Shown one piece after another: positions 39,760 to 49,519 of a stretch of DNA of 64,000 nt. Each line of letters begins with the position of its first letter. The first letter of the stretch is position 1. The notes beneath the pieces are model-generated. The model made no database searches. It was not told where the DNA came from and saw only the letters and a list, made by a program, of their open reading frames with translations. The stretch comes from Corynebacterium sp. TAE3-ERU12. GTDB taxonomy: Bacteria > Actinomycetota > Actinomycetes > Mycobacteriales > Mycobacteriaceae. The position numbers were made by a program, and so were the translations under genes. The DNA lies in NCBI RefSeq assembly GCF_019209905.1, contig NZ_JAHUTM010000001.1, forward strand, positions 1,054,001 through 1,118,000, written 5' to 3'.

Positions 39760-39788
39760 GATGCCCGCCTGCGGCGGGTATCGTTTTG
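39760..39788 (+). terminator. Hairpin with T tract after clgR
   Basis: GAT-G-CCCGCC (39760-39769) pairs with GGCGGG-T-ATC (39773-39782) around TGC, followed by GTTTTGG. It may partly separate clgR from pspA. A second hairpin, GGCTG/CAGCC, lies at 39798-39812. Confidence 0.55.
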
Positions 39789-39866
39789 GTTTGTGATGGC
39801 TGTTTGGCAGCCAATTGATTTATGGACGAATTCCCCGTCTGACCCTCAGGAAGGCACGCAGAAACC

Positions 39867-40694
39867 ATGGCCAATCCCTTTGCCAAGTTCTGGAATTACA
39901 TGATGGCGCTACTTGACTCCAAGGTGGAGGAAAACGCGGACCCGAAGATCCAGATCGAGCAGGCTATCGCGGACGCTCAGCGCCAGCACCGGGATCTTTC
40001 CCAGCAGGCAGCTGCGGTCATTGGTAATCAGCGTCAGCTCGAGATGCGACTGAACCGCCAGCTCGCCGAGATCGAGAAGCTGCAGGGCAATACCCGCCAG
40101 GCGCTGCAGATGGCCGATAAGGTCCGCTCCGAAGGCGATACCGCCAAGGCCGTCGAGTATGAAAATGCTGCTGAGGCTTTCGCCGCCCAGCTCGTGACCG
40201 CCGAGCAGTCCGTCGAGGACCTCAAGGCATTGCACGATCAGTCTTTGCAGCAGGCCGACCAGGCCAAGAAGGCTGTGGAGCGCAACTCGATGCAGTTGCA
40301 GCAGAAGGTCGCGGAGCGCACCAAGCTGCTGTCTCAGCTTGAGCAGGCCAAGATGCAGGAAAAGGTCTCCGAATCGCTGCAGTCGATGAACCAGCTTGGC
40401 TCCGGCAATACCCCGAACCTGGATCAGGTGCGGGAGAAGATCGAGCGCCGCTACGCCAACGCCCTGGGGCAGGCTGAACTGGCGGAAAACTCTGTTGAGG
40501 GCCGGATGGCTGAGATTGAGCAGGCTTCGGTGCAGATGGCCGGCCACTCTCGTCTGGAGCAGATTCGCGCCCAGATGAATTCGGATAATGCCCTGTCCTC
40601 TGGTGAGACCAAGTCCATCGAAGCTAATTCGGCTGGCTCCGCGCAGGCTGACCCGGAGGTCGCCGCTAAGCTGCGCGAACTGCGTGGTGAGTAA
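39867..40694 (+). CDS. pspA: PspA/IM30 family phage shock protein
   Basis: A 275-residue, almost wholly helical protein that coats damaged inner membrane and helps keep the proton gradient under stress. The N-terminal amphipathic segment [20 protein letters not shown] is followed by long coiled-coil sequence (about 25-225) containing [14 protein letters not shown], the family signature. The C-terminal 45 residues are less conserved. The mycobacterial homologue is controlled by ClgR; the same pairing occurs here. AAGGCA precedes the ATG. Confidence 0.93.
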   Translation: MANPFAKFWNYMMALLDSKVEENADPKIQIEQAIADAQRQHRDLSQQAAAVIGNQRQLEMRLNRQLAEIEKLQGNTRQALQMADKVRSEGDTAKAVEYENAAEAFAAQLVTAEQSVEDLKALHDQSLQQADQAKKAVERNSMQLQQKVAERTKLLSQLEQAKMQEKVSESLQSMNQLGSGNTPNLDQVREKIERRYANALGQAELAENSVEGRMAEIEQASVQMAGHSRLEQIRAQMNSDNALSSGETKSIEANSAGSAQADPEVAAKLRELRGE

Positions 40695-40717
40695 GCACTA
40701 GCGATAATGATGTGCAG

Positions 40718-40752
40718 CGCCCGTCGGGGATTGGTCCCGGCGGGCGTTGTTG
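40718..40752 (+). terminator. Terminator after pspA
   Basis: CGCCCGTCGGG (40718-40728) pairs with CCCGGCGGGCG (40736-40746, one wobble), followed by TTGTTGTGT. It lies between pspA and the convergent bioN. Confidence 0.7.
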
Positions 40753-40770
40753 TGTCTCACCGGGCCGTGA

Positions 40771-41394
40771 TTAGTCGCCGAGGCCGCGGGCGAGCAGTGC
40801 GTCTGCGACGTCCTCGGAGCGCTTCACAGTGCGCACGATGACTGGCACCCCGAATGAAGCCGGTGTGATGCGGCCCCCACGGGCGCGTCGGGCATCGAGT
40901 ACCTGCTGCACCGTTAATACCTGAAGCGGAATCAGGCGCAGGGTGAGGGAGAAAGCCAGGGAAATGGTCTGAGTCGGCACGCCGATATGGCTCAGTGGTG
41001 CAAGTACTCGGTCGAGTACCTCCATCACGTCCGATACCCGCGTCGTTAATGCCACCAATGTTGCGGCGACCACAGAGGCGAAAATGGATAGGAACATCAC
41101 CCCGGCGCGCTCCCATGTTGTTGCCAATAGGCCCTGCAAGATCGCGAGGAAGGCAAGGACCGGGGCGGCAAGCACAATCTGCACCATCGTGATCCGCCAC
41201 GGAATACGGCCGATGATGTAGCCGGCGAAGGCTACAAGCACGCACACCCCAGAGGACAGCAACGTATCGGCCCATAGCGTCACACCGATCGTGAACGCGA
41301 TAACAGTGAGCATTTTCCACCCAGCGGGCAGACGGTGGATTACCGAACCTGTTGGTACATAGACGGATAAGGGGATAGGTAGCTTCTTCGCCAT
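40771..41394 (-). CDS. bioN: Biotin ECF transporter transmembrane subunit BioN
   Basis: Energy-coupling factor T component (207 residues) with about five membrane segments and the coupling motif LDARRARGGR near residue 170, which contacts the ATPase. It follows bioM after 5 bases and is last in bioY-bioM-bioN. In corynebacteria these three genes form the high-affinity biotin importer. Biotin auxotrophy is common in the genus; whether this strain is auxotrophic cannot be seen here. Confidence 0.88.
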   Translation of the reverse strand: MAKKLPIPLSVYVPTGSVIHRLPAGWKMLTVIAFTIGVTLWADTLLSSGVCVLVAFAGYIIGRIPWRITMVQIVLAAPVLAFLAILQGLLATTWERAGVMFLSIFASVVAATLVALTTRVSDVMEVLDRVLAPLSHIGVPTQTISLAFSLTLRLIPLQVLTVQQVLDARRARGGRITPASFGVPVIVRTVKRSEDVADALLARGLGD

Positions 41395-41399
41395 GGGCT

Positions 41400-42083
41400 T
41401 TAGCCACCCATCCGGGCCACATAGTCGGCGATGACCCGTTCAGGTTCGCCATCATCGACGAGAAGGCCGTCCTCAAAGCACAGCACCCGGTCGAAGCCCT
41501 CGAGGAAATCAAGATCATGGCTGACCACGATGAGCTGCTGCGCTAGTTCAGCAAAGACGTGGTGTAACTGCCGACGGTTGCGCAGATCGAGCAATGTGGT
41601 GGGCTCATCGGCGATGATGAGGTCCGGTTCTAAGACCAGTACGGAGGTCAGGGCCAGGAGCTGCTTTTGGCCGCCGGATAGCGTGTGTGGCGAAGCGTCG
41701 GCATGATCGGCCAGGCCAACGTCGGCAAGCGCGCGGGAGACCATCTCGGCGCGGTCGGCTTTTTTCACTTTGCGCTGCCGCAGCGAAAACCCCACATCCT
41801 CAGCCACTGTGGGCATCACGATCTGGCTGTCTGCATCTGAGAAGACAAAACCCACCCGGCGGCGCACTGCACGGCCATCGGAAGACGGGTTGACCCCGTC
41901 GACGGTGACGGTGCCTGTTGTTGCGTCGTCGAGGCCATTGATGAGGCGTACGAAGGTTGACTTGCCGCCACCATTGGGGCCGATGATGCCGATGCGCTGC
42001 TCAGAAAGTGCAACGGACACCGGCCCGATGGCGCGGCGTCCGAAGAAATCACAGGTCACATCGGTGAACTGGATCGTAGGCAT
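41400..42083 (-). CDS. bioM: Biotin ECF transporter ATPase BioM
   Basis: ABC-type ATPase (227 residues). Walker A GPNGGGKST (about 35-43), signature LSGGQKQ (about 135), Walker B LIIADEPTTLLD (about 154-165), and the switch His in VVSHD (about 190) are all present. It powers biotin uptake with BioY and BioN. A long upstream in-frame extension exists but is antisense or overlapping bioY; the ATG at 42083 shares a base with the bioY stop (TAATG), showing coupling. Confidence 0.92.
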   Translation of the reverse strand: MPTIQFTDVTCDFFGRRAIGPVSVALSEQRIGIIGPNGGGKSTFVRLINGLDDATTGTVTVDGVNPSSDGRAVRRRVGFVFSDADSQIVMPTVAEDVGFSLRQRKVKKADRAEMVSRALADVGLADHADASPHTLSGGQKQLLALTSVLVLEPDLIIADEPTTLLDLRNRRQLHHVFAELAQQLIVVSHDLDFLEGFDRVLCFEDGLLVDDGEPERVIADYVARMGG

Positions 42084-42652
42084 TAGGCAGTTCGGGAGGT
42101 ACGGGGGCGCAGCTGGGGGACAGCCTTGAGAACCGCGATGGCGATAAGGGCAGCGAAGACAACCTTGACCAGGTCCAGTGGGATATAGACGCCATTGGAA
42201 AGCAGCGCCTCGGTGAAAGGCAGGTCGGTTCGGAAGATCAGGCCGATAGAGCCCAGCACGTACATGGCGATGAGGCCAACGATGCCGGCGCCGGTGAACA
42301 GGGCGAACTGGCCGCCGCTGCTGCTGGGGCGCTTGGCGGTGAGCATACCTACCAGGAACGCGGCGAGGATATAGCCAGCCAGGTAGCCGATGGTGGGCCC
42401 GGACAGGGCGGCAAGGGTGGTTTTCATTCCTGCGAGGTTTGGCACATTGAGTAGGCCGACGGCGAGGAACAGGATGACTGCGAGGGTGCCGCGCTTCCAG
42501 CCGAGCAGCATGCCCACCAGGATGACGCCCATATTCTGCAACACAATGGGTACCCCGAGCACGCCGACGGGGATGGCGACAAGGCCGAGGACAATGATGA
42601 GCGCGGCAAACGCCGCGATGAGGACGAGGTCTCGAATAGCGTTTTTCTGCAC
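42083..42652 (-). CDS. bioY: Biotin transporter substrate-binding subunit BioY
   Basis: S component of the biotin ECF importer (189 residues, six hydrophobic segments). The BioY signature is visible in GVPIVLQNMGVILVGMLLGW (about 33-52) and LFLAVGLLNVPNLAG. The conserved SGPTIGYLAGYILAAFLVG (about 84-102) follows. The GTG start (42650-42652) lies 7 bases after a minus-strand TACGCT, so the operon may have a leaderless mRNA, with a possible operator directly upstream. Confidence 0.93.
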   Translation of the reverse strand: MQKNAIRDLVLIAAFAALIIVLGLVAIPVGVLGVPIVLQNMGVILVGMLLGWKRGTLAVILFLAVGLLNVPNLAGMKTTLAALSGPTIGYLAGYILAAFLVGMLTAKRPSSSGGQFALFTGAGIVGLIAMYVLGSIGLIFRTDLPFTEALLSNGVYIPLDLVKVVFAALIAIAVLKAVPQLRPRTSRTA

Positions 42653-42659
42653 GGCGTTT

Positions 42660-42680
42660 AGCGTAGTACATAACTTGAAC
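42660..42680 (-). promoter_or_regulatory. bioY -10 element and candidate operator
   Basis: Minus-strand TACGCT (42660-42665) is 7 bases from the bioY GTG. Immediately upstream, 42666-42680 reads GTTCA-AGTTA-TGTAC on the minus strand, an imperfect inverted repeat with one mismatch that sits in the -10/-35 spacer. In C. glutamicum the TetR-type BioQ represses bioYMN via a TGAAC-N3-GTTAC site; this sequence is only partly like that. Confidence 0.35.
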
Positions 42681-42780
42681 GGCGATCATTGTTTTCCCAC
42701 CGGCACGGTCCTGCGGTGTCTTGATCGCTGTTTCATGAGGTTGTGGTGGGTCGGAACACCCCCGACGGACTAGTGCCACG

Positions 42781-42786
42781 TATGGT
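42781..42786 (+). promoter_or_regulatory. -10 element of the DUF3046 gene (leaderless)
   Basis: TATGGT lies 7 bases before ATG 42794, supporting that start. Confidence 0.4.
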
Positions 42787-42793
42787 GCGACAC

Positions 42794-43012
42794 ATGCGGT
42801 TGGCGGAGTTCTACAGGAATGTGGCAGCAGAATTTGGCGATATCCACGGCACCTACCTTGTGCAGTCACACGTGCTGTCTGATCGCGGCATAACCGCTGA
42901 AGAAGCCATTGAACGCGGAGATGACCTGCGTGAAGTCTGGTGGGGGCTGTGCCGCGATAATGATGTGCCCAAACAGCGATGGCTCGGCCCTGATGAGGCA
43001 AGCCAGGATTAG
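42794..43012 (+). CDS. DUF3046 domain protein
   Basis: A 72-residue protein: MRLAEFYRNVAAEFGDIHGT at the N terminus, then EEAIERGDDLREVWWGLC and NDVPKQRW, the DUF3046 pattern. It is small, acidic and soluble. It lies just upstream of recA in nearly all mycolate-type actinobacteria (Rv2738c in M. tuberculosis) but its function is unknown. The start at 42794 is supported by homologue length and the upstream -10 hexamer; upstream in-frame ATGs at 42743 and 42782 are less likely. Confidence 0.85.
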   Translation: MRLAEFYRNVAAEFGDIHGTYLVQSHVLSDRGITAEEAIERGDDLREVWWGLCRDNDVPKQRWLGPDEASQD

Positions 43013-43030
43013 TGCACGCCAGTAGTGCAT

Positions 43031-43046
43031 TCGAATACGTATTCGA
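43031..43046. promoter_or_regulatory. LexA (SOS) box upstream of recA
   Basis: TCGAATACGTATTCGA is a perfect 16-bp palindrome of the corynebacterial/mycobacterial LexA type (TCGAA-N6-TTCGA). It lies about 200 bases before the recA GTG and shortly upstream of a possible -10 (CTAAGCT, 43047). Confidence 0.8.
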
Positions 43047-43245
43047 CTAAGCTGTGTTGTGCGCCGGCAATGTCCACGCCTGCAGTACAAATACCCAGTG
43101 ACAGCAACGAGGGTGCACACGGCACCTGAGAACACAAAAGTTTTTAGCGAAGCAGGGAACCTCACACCCGCCTCGTGGCGTCTAAGTAGTGCGGGAACGC
43201 CTCCCGCTGAACCTGCTAAGCCGCCAAACATCAAAAGGAGACACA

Positions 43246-44343
43246 GTGGCGAAGAAGAAGACCGCATCAGCGTCCACCGGCAATGACCGGATCAAGGCGC
43301 TCGATGTCGCCCTGGCCAATATCGAGAAAGACTTCGGTAAAGGCGCAGTCATGCGCCTCGGTGATGAAAAGCGCCCACCGATCGGCGCGATCTCATCCGG
43401 CAATATCGCCGTCGACGTTGCCCTTGGCATCGGTGGTTTCCCACGTGGCCGCGTGGTGGAAATTTACGGCCCGGAGTCCTCGGGTAAAACCACCGTCGCC
43501 CTGCACGCAATCGCTGAGGCCCAGCGGGCCGGTGGAATCGCCGCTTTTATCGACGCTGAGCACGCCCTGGACCCCGAATACGCCCGCAAGCTGGGTGTGG
43601 ATACCGACAACCTGCTGGTCTCACAGCCTGATACCGGCGAACAGGCGCTGGAGATCGCCGATATGTTGATTCGCTCTGGCGCAATCGACATCATCGTCGT
43701 CGACTCGGTGGCCGCGCTGACCCCGAAGGCCGAAATTGACGGCGAAATGGGTGACTCGCACGTCGGCCTGCAGGCACGTTTGATGAGCCAGGCACTGCGC
43801 AAAATGACCGGTGCACTATCCCACTCCGGCACCACCGCCATCTTCATTAACCAGCTCCGCGAGAAGATCGGTGTCATGTTCGGGTCCCCAGAAACCACCA
43901 CCGGTGGTAAGGCACTGAAGTTCTACGCCTCGGTCCGCTGCGACGTGCGCCGCATCCAGACCCTCAAGGACGGCCAGGACGCCGTGGGTAACCGCACCAA
44001 ACTCAAGGTGGTCAAGAACAAGGTCTCACCGCCATTCAAGATTGCCGAGTTCGACATTCTCTACGGTGAGGGCATTTCCCGAGAGGGCTCCATCATCGAC
44101 ATGGCCGTCGACAACGGCATTGTCAAAAAGTCCGGCTCCTGGTTTACCTACGAAGGCGATCAGCTCGGCCAAGGCAAGGAAAAGGCCCGCCTGCACCTGA
44201 AGGAAAACCCGGCATTGGCCGAAGAGATCGAAATCAAGATCAAAAAGAAGCTCGGCGTGGGCGAGTACGCCAACGCCCCAGCCGAAGAGCCCGATGCCGA
44301 CGCTCCGGTCGACCTCGTACCGGACTTCGGTGACGATAAGTAG
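43246..44343 (+). CDS. recA: Recombinase RecA
   Basis: Homologous recombination ATPase and activator of LexA self-cleavage (365 residues). Walker A GPESSGKT (about 75-82), Walker [11 protein letters not shown] (about 149-158), loop L1 [20 protein letters not shown] and loop L2 [20 protein letters not shown] are complete. No intein is present, unlike M. tuberculosis RecA. The GTG at 43246 follows AAAAGGAG; the frame is open to 43189 but that part is not conserved. recX follows after 9 bases and is probably co-transcribed. The upstream palindrome indicates SOS control. Confidence 0.98.
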   Translation: MAKKKTASASTGNDRIKALDVALANIEKDFGKGAVMRLGDEKRPPIGAISSGNIAVDVALGIGGFPRGRVVEIYGPESSGKTTVALHAIAEAQRAGGIAAFIDAEHALDPEYARKLGVDTDNLLVSQPDTGEQALEIADMLIRSGAIDIIVVDSVAALTPKAEIDGEMGDSHVGLQARLMSQALRKMTGALSHSGTTAIFINQLREKIGVMFGSPETTTGGKALKFYASVRCDVRRIQTLKDGQDAVGNRTKLKVVKNKVSPPFKIAEFDILYGEGISREGSIIDMAVDNGIVKKSGSWFTYEGDQLGQGKEKARLHLKENPALAEEIEIKIKKKLGVGEYANAPAEEPDADAPVDLVPDFGDDK

Positions 44344-44352
44344 TCACCCACC

Positions 44353-44973
44353 GTGAGCACCGCTAGGCCCAACCAGGGCCCTGACCCGGAGACCATCGAC
44401 AAACTGCGCCGCGCACTAGAAGCCGCGCACGCCCATGCCGATGGCTCCGGGATTATCGACCCCGTCGCAGAAGCCCAGCGCGCTCCGGTGCGCAATAAGG
44501 CCCTCCGGCTACTCGATCAGCGCGCCCGCTCACGTGAAGAACTACGCCGCAGAATCGCCGAAAATCCCGAATTCGAGCCGCAAATTATCGACGAAGTCCT
44601 CGGCAGCCTGGAATCCTCAGGGCTTATCGACGATCACACCTTCGCCACTGAATGGGTACGACAACGCGCCGCCCGCCGCGGAAAATCACGCCGCGTCCTC
44701 GATAAAGAACTACGCGATAAAGGCGTCGCAGAACACCACCGGGCCAGCGCCCTTGAGCAAGTAAGCGACGACGACGAGGTCGATATGGCCCAGGGCCTGG
44801 CAGAAAAGAAAGCCAGAACAATCAAAAACCCACCCGCCGACCGCGCCGAACACCAAAAGAACCTCCGGCGGGTACTCGGCGTCCTGGCCCGCCGCGGCTT
44901 TGCCCAGCACATCGCCATGCCGGTAGCCACCAGCGCACTGAACCAGCGCTACGCGGAACTAGAGCAGCCATAA
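44353..44973 (+). CDS. recX: Regulatory protein RecX
   Basis: Modulates RecA filament activity (206 residues). The helical repeat segments [18 protein letters not shown] (about 50-67), [20 protein letters not shown] (about 85-104) and [12 protein letters not shown] are typical. The N-terminal 40 residues are variable. It follows recA with a GTG start after a 9-base gap. The gap to miaB is short here; in C. glutamicum the gluABCD glutamate uptake genes lie in this interval. Confidence 0.92.
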   Translation: MSTARPNQGPDPETIDKLRRALEAAHAHADGSGIIDPVAEAQRAPVRNKALRLLDQRARSREELRRRIAENPEFEPQIIDEVLGSLESSGLIDDHTFATEWVRQRAARRGKSRRVLDKELRDKGVAEHHRASALEQVSDDDEVDMAQGLAEKKARTIKNPPADRAEHQKNLRRVLGVLARRGFAQHIAMPVATSALNQRYAELEQP

Positions 44974-45044
44974 GGGCAACCGCCCACATAATGCGGCGTT
45001 CGCCGCCCACCGGAGGCGATTCTTAGGTTCACCGCCCAGGGGGC

Positions 45045-45050
45045 TATCCT
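45045..45050 (+). promoter_or_regulatory. -10 element of miaB (leaderless)
   Basis: TATCCT lies 8 bases before the GTG at 45059. No ribosome binding site is visible. Confidence 0.4.
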
Positions 45051-45058
45051 TGCTTCCC

Positions 45059-46603
45059 GTGACACACCCCAGCCCCACCAGCGCCACCACCCAGCACGGC
45101 GCCGGACGCACCTACGAAGTGCGCACATTCGGCTGCCAGATGAACGTCCATGACTCTGAGCGGCTCTCCGGCCTGCTCGAAGACGACGGGTACCGCCGCG
45201 CTACCGCCAATGAAGAACCCGACGTCATCGTCTTCAACACCTGCGCCGTGCGCGAAAACGCCGACAACCGCCTCTACGGCACCCTCGGCCAACTCAAACC
45301 GGTCAAACAAAACCACCCCGGAATGCAGATCGCCGTCGGCGGCTGCATGGCCCAAAAAGACCGCGACCTGGTAGTACGCAAAGCCCCCTGGGTCGATGTT
45401 GTCTTCGGCACCCACAATATGGGCTCCCTGCCCACCCTGCTCGAACGAGCCGCCCATAATGACGCCGCCCAAGTAGAAATCCGGGAAGCCCTCGAAGAGT
45501 TCCCCTCAGTGCTGCCCGCCCGGCGCGAATCGCCGTACTCGGGGTGGGTATCGGTCTCCGTGGGCTGCAATAACACCTGTACGTTCTGCATCGTGCCGTC
45601 ACTACGCGGCAAAGAACGCGACCGCCGCCCAGGCGATATCATCGCCGAGGTATCCGCCCTCGTCGAACAAGGCGTTTCCGAAGTCACCCTCTTAGGACAA
45701 AACGTCAACGCCTACGGCGTCCACTTCGACGATCCGAATATGCCCCGCGACCGCTTCGCGTTCTCCAAACTGCTGCGCGCCTGCGGCGATATCGACGGGC
45801 TTGAGCGGCTGCGGTTCACCTCCCCGCACCCGGCCGAATTCACCGACGACGTCATCGACGCCATGGCCGAAACCCCCAATATCTGCCCGCAGCTGCACAT
45901 GCCACTGCAATCAGGCTCAGACCGGGTTCTCAAAGCCATGCGGCGGTCCTACCGCACCAAAAAATTCCTCGGAATCCTCGACAAAGTCCGCGACAAAATG
46001 CCCAACGCGGCGATAACCACGGACATCATCGTCGGCTTCCCCGGCGAAACCGACGAAGATTTCGAAGCCACCCTCGACGTGGTCGAAAAGTCCCGCTTCG
46101 TCTCCGCTTACACCTTCCAATACTCGCCACGGCCGGGAACCCCGGCAGCGACAATGGACGATCAGGTTCCCGCGGAGGTTGTGCGGGAACGCTACGGGCG
46201 ACTGATGGAACTCCAGGAACGCATCAGCGGCGAAGAAAACGCCACCCTCATCGGTACCGACGCCCAGATTCTGGTCAGTGCCCACGAGGGGCGCCGCAAT
46301 AACGTCACCGGGCGCATGTCCGGGCGTTCCCGCGACGGCCGCCTGGTGCACTTCACCCCAGATGAATCCATGCGTGAAACCATCCGCCCGGGTGATTACC
46401 TCACCGCGCGGGTGACAGAGGCCGCCCCGCACTTTGTGATCGCCGACGGTGGGGTTCATTCGCACACCCGCACCCGCGCAGGGGATATGTGGGAAGCCGG
46501 CCAGACCCCGACAACGAAACCCGCCGGTGTCGGACTAGGCTTGCCACGGATAGGTCGGCCAACTCCGGCGCAAAGCCCAAACACGGGATGTGGTTGTGAC
46601 TAA
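45059..46603 (+). CDS. miaB: tRNA-2-methylthio-N6-dimethylallyladenosine synthase
   Basis: Radical SAM methylthiotransferase that adds a methylthio group to i6A37 of tRNAs (514 residues). N-terminal MTTase domain with cluster cysteines in [17 protein letters not shown] and VGGCMAQ (about residues 24-100); radical SAM motif [12 protein letters not shown] (about 172-183); C-terminal TRAM domain (about 385-450). The MiaA product, encoded at 49516, supplies its substrate. The tail after 450 is Thr/Pro-rich and ends GCGCD. TTG 45050 is an alternative start. Confidence 0.95.
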   Translation: MTHPSPTSATTQHGAGRTYEVRTFGCQMNVHDSERLSGLLEDDGYRRATANEEPDVIVFNTCAVRENADNRLYGTLGQLKPVKQNHPGMQIAVGGCMAQKDRDLVVRKAPWVDVVFGTHNMGSLPTLLERAAHNDAAQVEIREALEEFPSVLPARRESPYSGWVSVSVGCNNTCTFCIVPSLRGKERDRRPGDIIAEVSALVEQGVSEVTLLGQNVNAYGVHFDDPNMPRDRFAFSKLLRACGDIDGLERLRFTSPHPAEFTDDVIDAMAETPNICPQLHMPLQSGSDRVLKAMRRSYRTKKFLGILDKVRDKMPNAAITTDIIVGFPGETDEDFEATLDVVEKSRFVSAYTFQYSPRPGTPAATMDDQVPAEVVRERYGRLMELQERISGEENATLIGTDAQILVSAHEGRRNNVTGRMSGRSRDGRLVHFTPDESMRETIRPGDYLTARVTEAAPHFVIADGGVHSHTRTRAGDMWEAGQTPTTKPAGVGLGLPRIGRPTPAQSPNTGCGCD

Positions 46604-47297
46604 TACCAGCGAAACTCCGAATCTGGACCCCAAAGCCAAAGACGATCTGCGCGATGAAGAACGACGCGTGGCAGGGGAAATCCCGCTGACACCGGCACTA
46701 ATTCCGGTGCTGGTGTTCGCAATCCTGCTCATCATGTCGTTGTTCCTGCCGCACTCCGGCCCGGTGCTCGGGCTCGACGTGTTGCTGGACACCGATGTCG
46801 CCCAGGTCAACAGCACCAAAGCACCAGAGCGCATCTACAGCGTCCTGGCTCTGGTATCTGCTCTATTGGCGTTCGCCACCTTGCTGTCCCGTTCGGCCGT
46901 CGTAGCGCTATTCGGCTGGGGTTTTGCCTGCGTGACCACGGTGTATTCAATGTTCGCCGGCTGGATGCGCCAGACTCGCCCCCTCACCATTACCGGTGAA
47001 GGCATCTCTTACGGGCTCGTGCTGGGCATGATCGCCGCATTCGGCCTTGCGGTGTCGTTCTCCCTGCTGGTGTTCCGGCGCACCACCCGCCAAGCCGCCA
47101 TTGCCTTAGCGCGCCGCGAGCACGTGCATTCTGACCCGGTGCTGCGCGCCCAGCAGCAGTACCTCCGTTCGGGACTGACGCCGAATACACAGACCAACCT
47201 TGAGGTCGTCGATGACCGCCGCGCCCGCGCCCGCCGTCGGCACGCCGCCAGCAAGAACACCAACAGCAGCTCTGCTGCCGACAGCACCGAGAACTAA
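46596..47297 (+). CDS. Conserved membrane protein (Rv2732c-like)
   Basis: About 233 residues with four hydrophobic segments: about 30-50 ([18 protein letters not shown]), 77-97, 100-120 and 138-160, followed by a basic cytosolic tail with [13 protein letters not shown]. No known activity. It overlaps the end of miaB by several bases and corresponds in position to Rv2732c in M. tuberculosis, always next to miaB. The start may be GTG 46590 or 46596. Confidence 0.8.
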   Translation: MTNTSETPNLDPKAKDDLRDEERRVAGEIPLTPALIPVLVFAILLIMSLFLPHSGPVLGLDVLLDTDVAQVNSTKAPERIYSVLALVSALLAFATLLSRSAVVALFGWGFACVTTVYSMFAGWMRQTRPLTITGEGISYGLVLGMIAAFGLAVSFSLLVFRRTTRQAAIALARREHVHSDPVLRAQQQYLRSGLTPNTQTNLEVVDDRRARARRRHAASKNTNSSSAADSTEN

Positions 47298-47318
47298 CTA
47301 CGCCAAGCAGTACACAAA

Positions 47319-47355
47319 ACCGCGCCCCCGTAAAAAGCCTTAACGGGGGCGCGGT
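47319..47355. terminator. Bidirectional terminator between convergent genes
   Basis: ACCGCGCCCCCGT (47319-47331) pairs with ACGGGGGCGCGGT (47343-47355) around a loop that includes AAAAAGCCTTA. It serves the miaB unit and the minus-strand DUF349 gene. Confidence 0.75.
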
Positions 47356-47372
47356 GCTGTGTGCAGAAACTA

Positions 47373-48725
47373 TTAGAGCGATTCCAGAGCCTGGCGGGCA
47401 GCGTCGGCCCACTCACGCCACTGGGCAGCCGACTCCCGGGCCTCGGCGGCCTTCTTCGCCCGACCCTTGGCCTCTAATTGCTTAGCCTGCTGCTCAAAGT
47501 CAGCGGCACGCTGCTCAAACTGGGCCACACGAGCCTGGGCCTCGGGGTCATTGCGGCGCCAATGGGAGTCAGCGGCATCGGCGACGCGCTTTTCCAGCGC
47601 ACCAATTTTCTGCTCAAACTCGCGCACCCGATCGCGTGGCACAAAACCAATCGCATCCCACTTTTCCTGCAGCGTATTGAGCTCCTGGCGGGCAGCATCG
47701 AGATTCTTCTCCGGCTGGATGCGCGGCTCGAACTCGGCAATCAACGCGTCCTTGGCCTGCGCATTGGCCTCAAATTCCTTATCCCGCTGCGCATTGACCG
47801 CATTGCGGGCAGCGAAGAAATGGTCCTGGGCAGCCTTGAACTGTGCCCACAGCTTGTCGTCGACATCACGCGGGGCGCGGCCGGCGGCCTTCCACCGTTT
47901 CATCAGCTCCCGGTATGCGCTGGCCGTACCGGCCCAGTCCGTCGAATCCTGCAGCTTCTCGGCCTCGGCGATGATGTCTTCCTTCGTGCGCTTAGCAGCA
48001 GCACGAGTGCGGTCGAGTTCGGCGAAATGGGCGCCGCGGCGCCGGTTGAAGGCGTCCCGGGCCTTCGAGTACCGCTTCCACAAGGCATCGTCGGTTTCCC
48101 GGTCAATACCCCGGATAGTGCGCCACTCTTCAAGGATGTCGCGCAGCCGGTCGCCGGCGGCCTTCCACTCCGTGGATTCCTCAGCGATGGTTTCCGCCTC
48201 AGCGGCCAGCTCCTCGCGACGAGCAATAGCCTCCGCGCGGCGCTTGGTCTTTTCCTCCTGGGCGCGCTCCTTTGCTGAACCTGCCTCAGCAATCACCGCG
48301 TCCAGGCGCTTATCGAGGGCGTTGAGGTCGCCGACGACATTGGCGTCGGAAAGCCCAGCACGCAGGGTGGTGGCCTTCTCAGCGATGGCGGTGGCCTCAT
48401 CGGGGTGGGTGTGCAGTCGCTCTTCTAGAACGACGACCTCGGTGGCCATATCGTCGAATTTCTTACCGAAGTGCGTCAGCGCCTCCTTGGCATCACCGGC
48501 CTGCCAGGACCCAACAACGCGCTCACCATCGCCGGTAATGACGTAGACAGTGCCGTCCTCATCGACGCGGCCCCACTTGCTGGGATCGGCGGCGGGCACC
48601 TGAACGACCGCGGCGGGCCGGGCCGCCGGACGGGCAGGACGGGCTCCAGGGCGGGGGCCGGGACGCGGTCCAGGCTTCGGGCCGGGCGTAGCGCCGGGAG
48701 TGGGGGAGGAGGGCTTTTCAGACAT
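47373..48725 (-). CDS. DUF349 domain protein
   Basis: 450 residues. A Pro/Gly/Ala-rich N terminus (about 1-45) is followed by a strongly helical, charged protein with repeated DUF349 units, each about 70 residues with W-x-A-x-GR or WRTIRGIDRETDDALWKRY-like segments (for example DALWKRYSKARDAFNRRR near 217 and KLWAQFKAAQDHFFAARN near 295). The function is unknown; the matching M. tuberculosis gene is Rv2731. It is convergent with the membrane gene and divergent from the next gene. Confidence 0.88.
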   Translation of the reverse strand: MSEKPSSPTPGATPGPKPGPRPGPRPGARPARPAARPAAVVQVPAADPSKWGRVDEDGTVYVITGDGERVVGSWQAGDAKEALTHFGKKFDDMATEVVVLEERLHTHPDEATAIAEKATTLRAGLSDANVVGDLNALDKRLDAVIAEAGSAKERAQEEKTKRRAEAIARREELAAEAETIAEESTEWKAAGDRLRDILEEWRTIRGIDRETDDALWKRYSKARDAFNRRRGAHFAELDRTRAAAKRTKEDIIAEAEKLQDSTDWAGTASAYRELMKRWKAAGRAPRDVDDKLWAQFKAAQDHFFAARNAVNAQRDKEFEANAQAKDALIAEFEPRIQPEKNLDAARQELNTLQEKWDAIGFVPRDRVREFEQKIGALEKRVADAADSHWRRNDPEAQARVAQFEQRAADFEQQAKQLEAKGRAKKAAEARESAAQWREWADAARQALESL

Positions 48726-48831
48726 GGCGACTGCTTTCTGATTCCTTCTGTGCCGCGCGACACGGCTGCCAACTGCGTATGACGCGCCTAGTATCGCACG
48801 TTTGCCCCGACTGTGGCCCGCCTACCCACGG

Positions 48832-48837
48832 TATCCT
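48832..48837 (+). promoter_or_regulatory. -10 element of the gene at 48845 (leaderless)
   Basis: TATCCT lies 7 bases before GTG 48845 and favours that start over the upstream ATG at 48779. Confidence 0.45.
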
Positions 48838-48844
48838 CGACCTC

Positions 48845-49519
48845 GTGTCTGCTGAACTCATCATCATGCCAGGGGCCCCGCTGCTCGTACCTGAGCTCTC
48901 CGGCGCTGACGAGACAGCCACGGCTGTGCGCACCCATCTTCTCGACGCCCTGAGCCAAGCCCTTGCCGCCTCCAACACTGCGCCGGTGGTGGTGCTTGCC
49001 GACGGCCCGGACGTGTCGTCCCCGGTAGCGGGATCACTGAAGCCCTGGGGAGCGGATATCACTATCGGCGCCGGACATCGCCTGGCGGAGATCCTCGCCC
49101 GGTGGGCACTACGCGAATGCGGTGCGGACCCGGTGGCGGCCACGGCACGGCTAGGGCTACCCCAACCAGACACAGCTGAGTACCGGTTCCACGCCGATGC
49201 TCACCAGGTCTATCTTGTTGTCGCAGAAGGCCCGGCGGCGTTGACTCCGCGGGCCCCGCTGACCGATATTCCAGTCGCCCACGACGTCAATAAGGCCTGC
49301 ACGCAGATCGCGGCACTCGACCGGGTCGCCGAAGCTCAGGCGGCACTGGCCGGTTTCGACGGCAGCGACTCTGCGGCCATAGAACAGATCGGGTTCTATA
49401 CCGCCGATATTTGGCACCAGCTGGCAGAGTTGGCCATCGCCACCGACCCCAGGGCCGAAGCAACCTTCCACACCAGCGCCCACGGGGTCGGCTACCACGT
49501 TGCGAGGTGGGCCTGGTGA
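48845..49519 (+). CDS. Class III extradiol dioxygenase-like protein (Rv2728c-like)
   Basis: About 224 residues starting [19 protein letters not shown]. It looks like the B-subunit-like fold of class III extradiol dioxygenases (ADGPDVSS near 53, [19 protein letters not shown] near 76-95, [15 protein letters not shown] at the end), but the usual metal triad is not evident, so catalysis is doubtful. It is next to miaA across mycobacteria and corynebacteria (Rv2728c). Its TGA overlaps the miaA GTG, so the two are coupled. Function unknown. Confidence 0.72.
   Translation: MSAELIIMPGAPLLVPELSGADETATAVRTHLLDALSQALAASNTAPVVVLADGPDVSSPVAGSLKPWGADITIGAGHRLAEILARWALRECGADPVAATARLGLPQPDTAEYRFHADAHQVYLVVAEGPAALTPRAPLTDIPVAHDVNKACTQIAALDRVAEAQAALAGFDGSDSAAIEQIGFYTADIWHQLAELAIATDPRAEATFHTSAHGVGYHVARWAW

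Noticed and set aside
41400..43001. bioM extended upstream by about 300 codons
   Set aside because: The extension overlaps bioY and reads as low-complexity Arg/His/Pro; the ATG at 42083 matches ABC ATPase length.
43031..43046. The recA-upstream palindrome as a terminator of the DUF3046 gene
   Set aside because: It is AT-containing with no loop or T tract and matches the LexA box pattern better.
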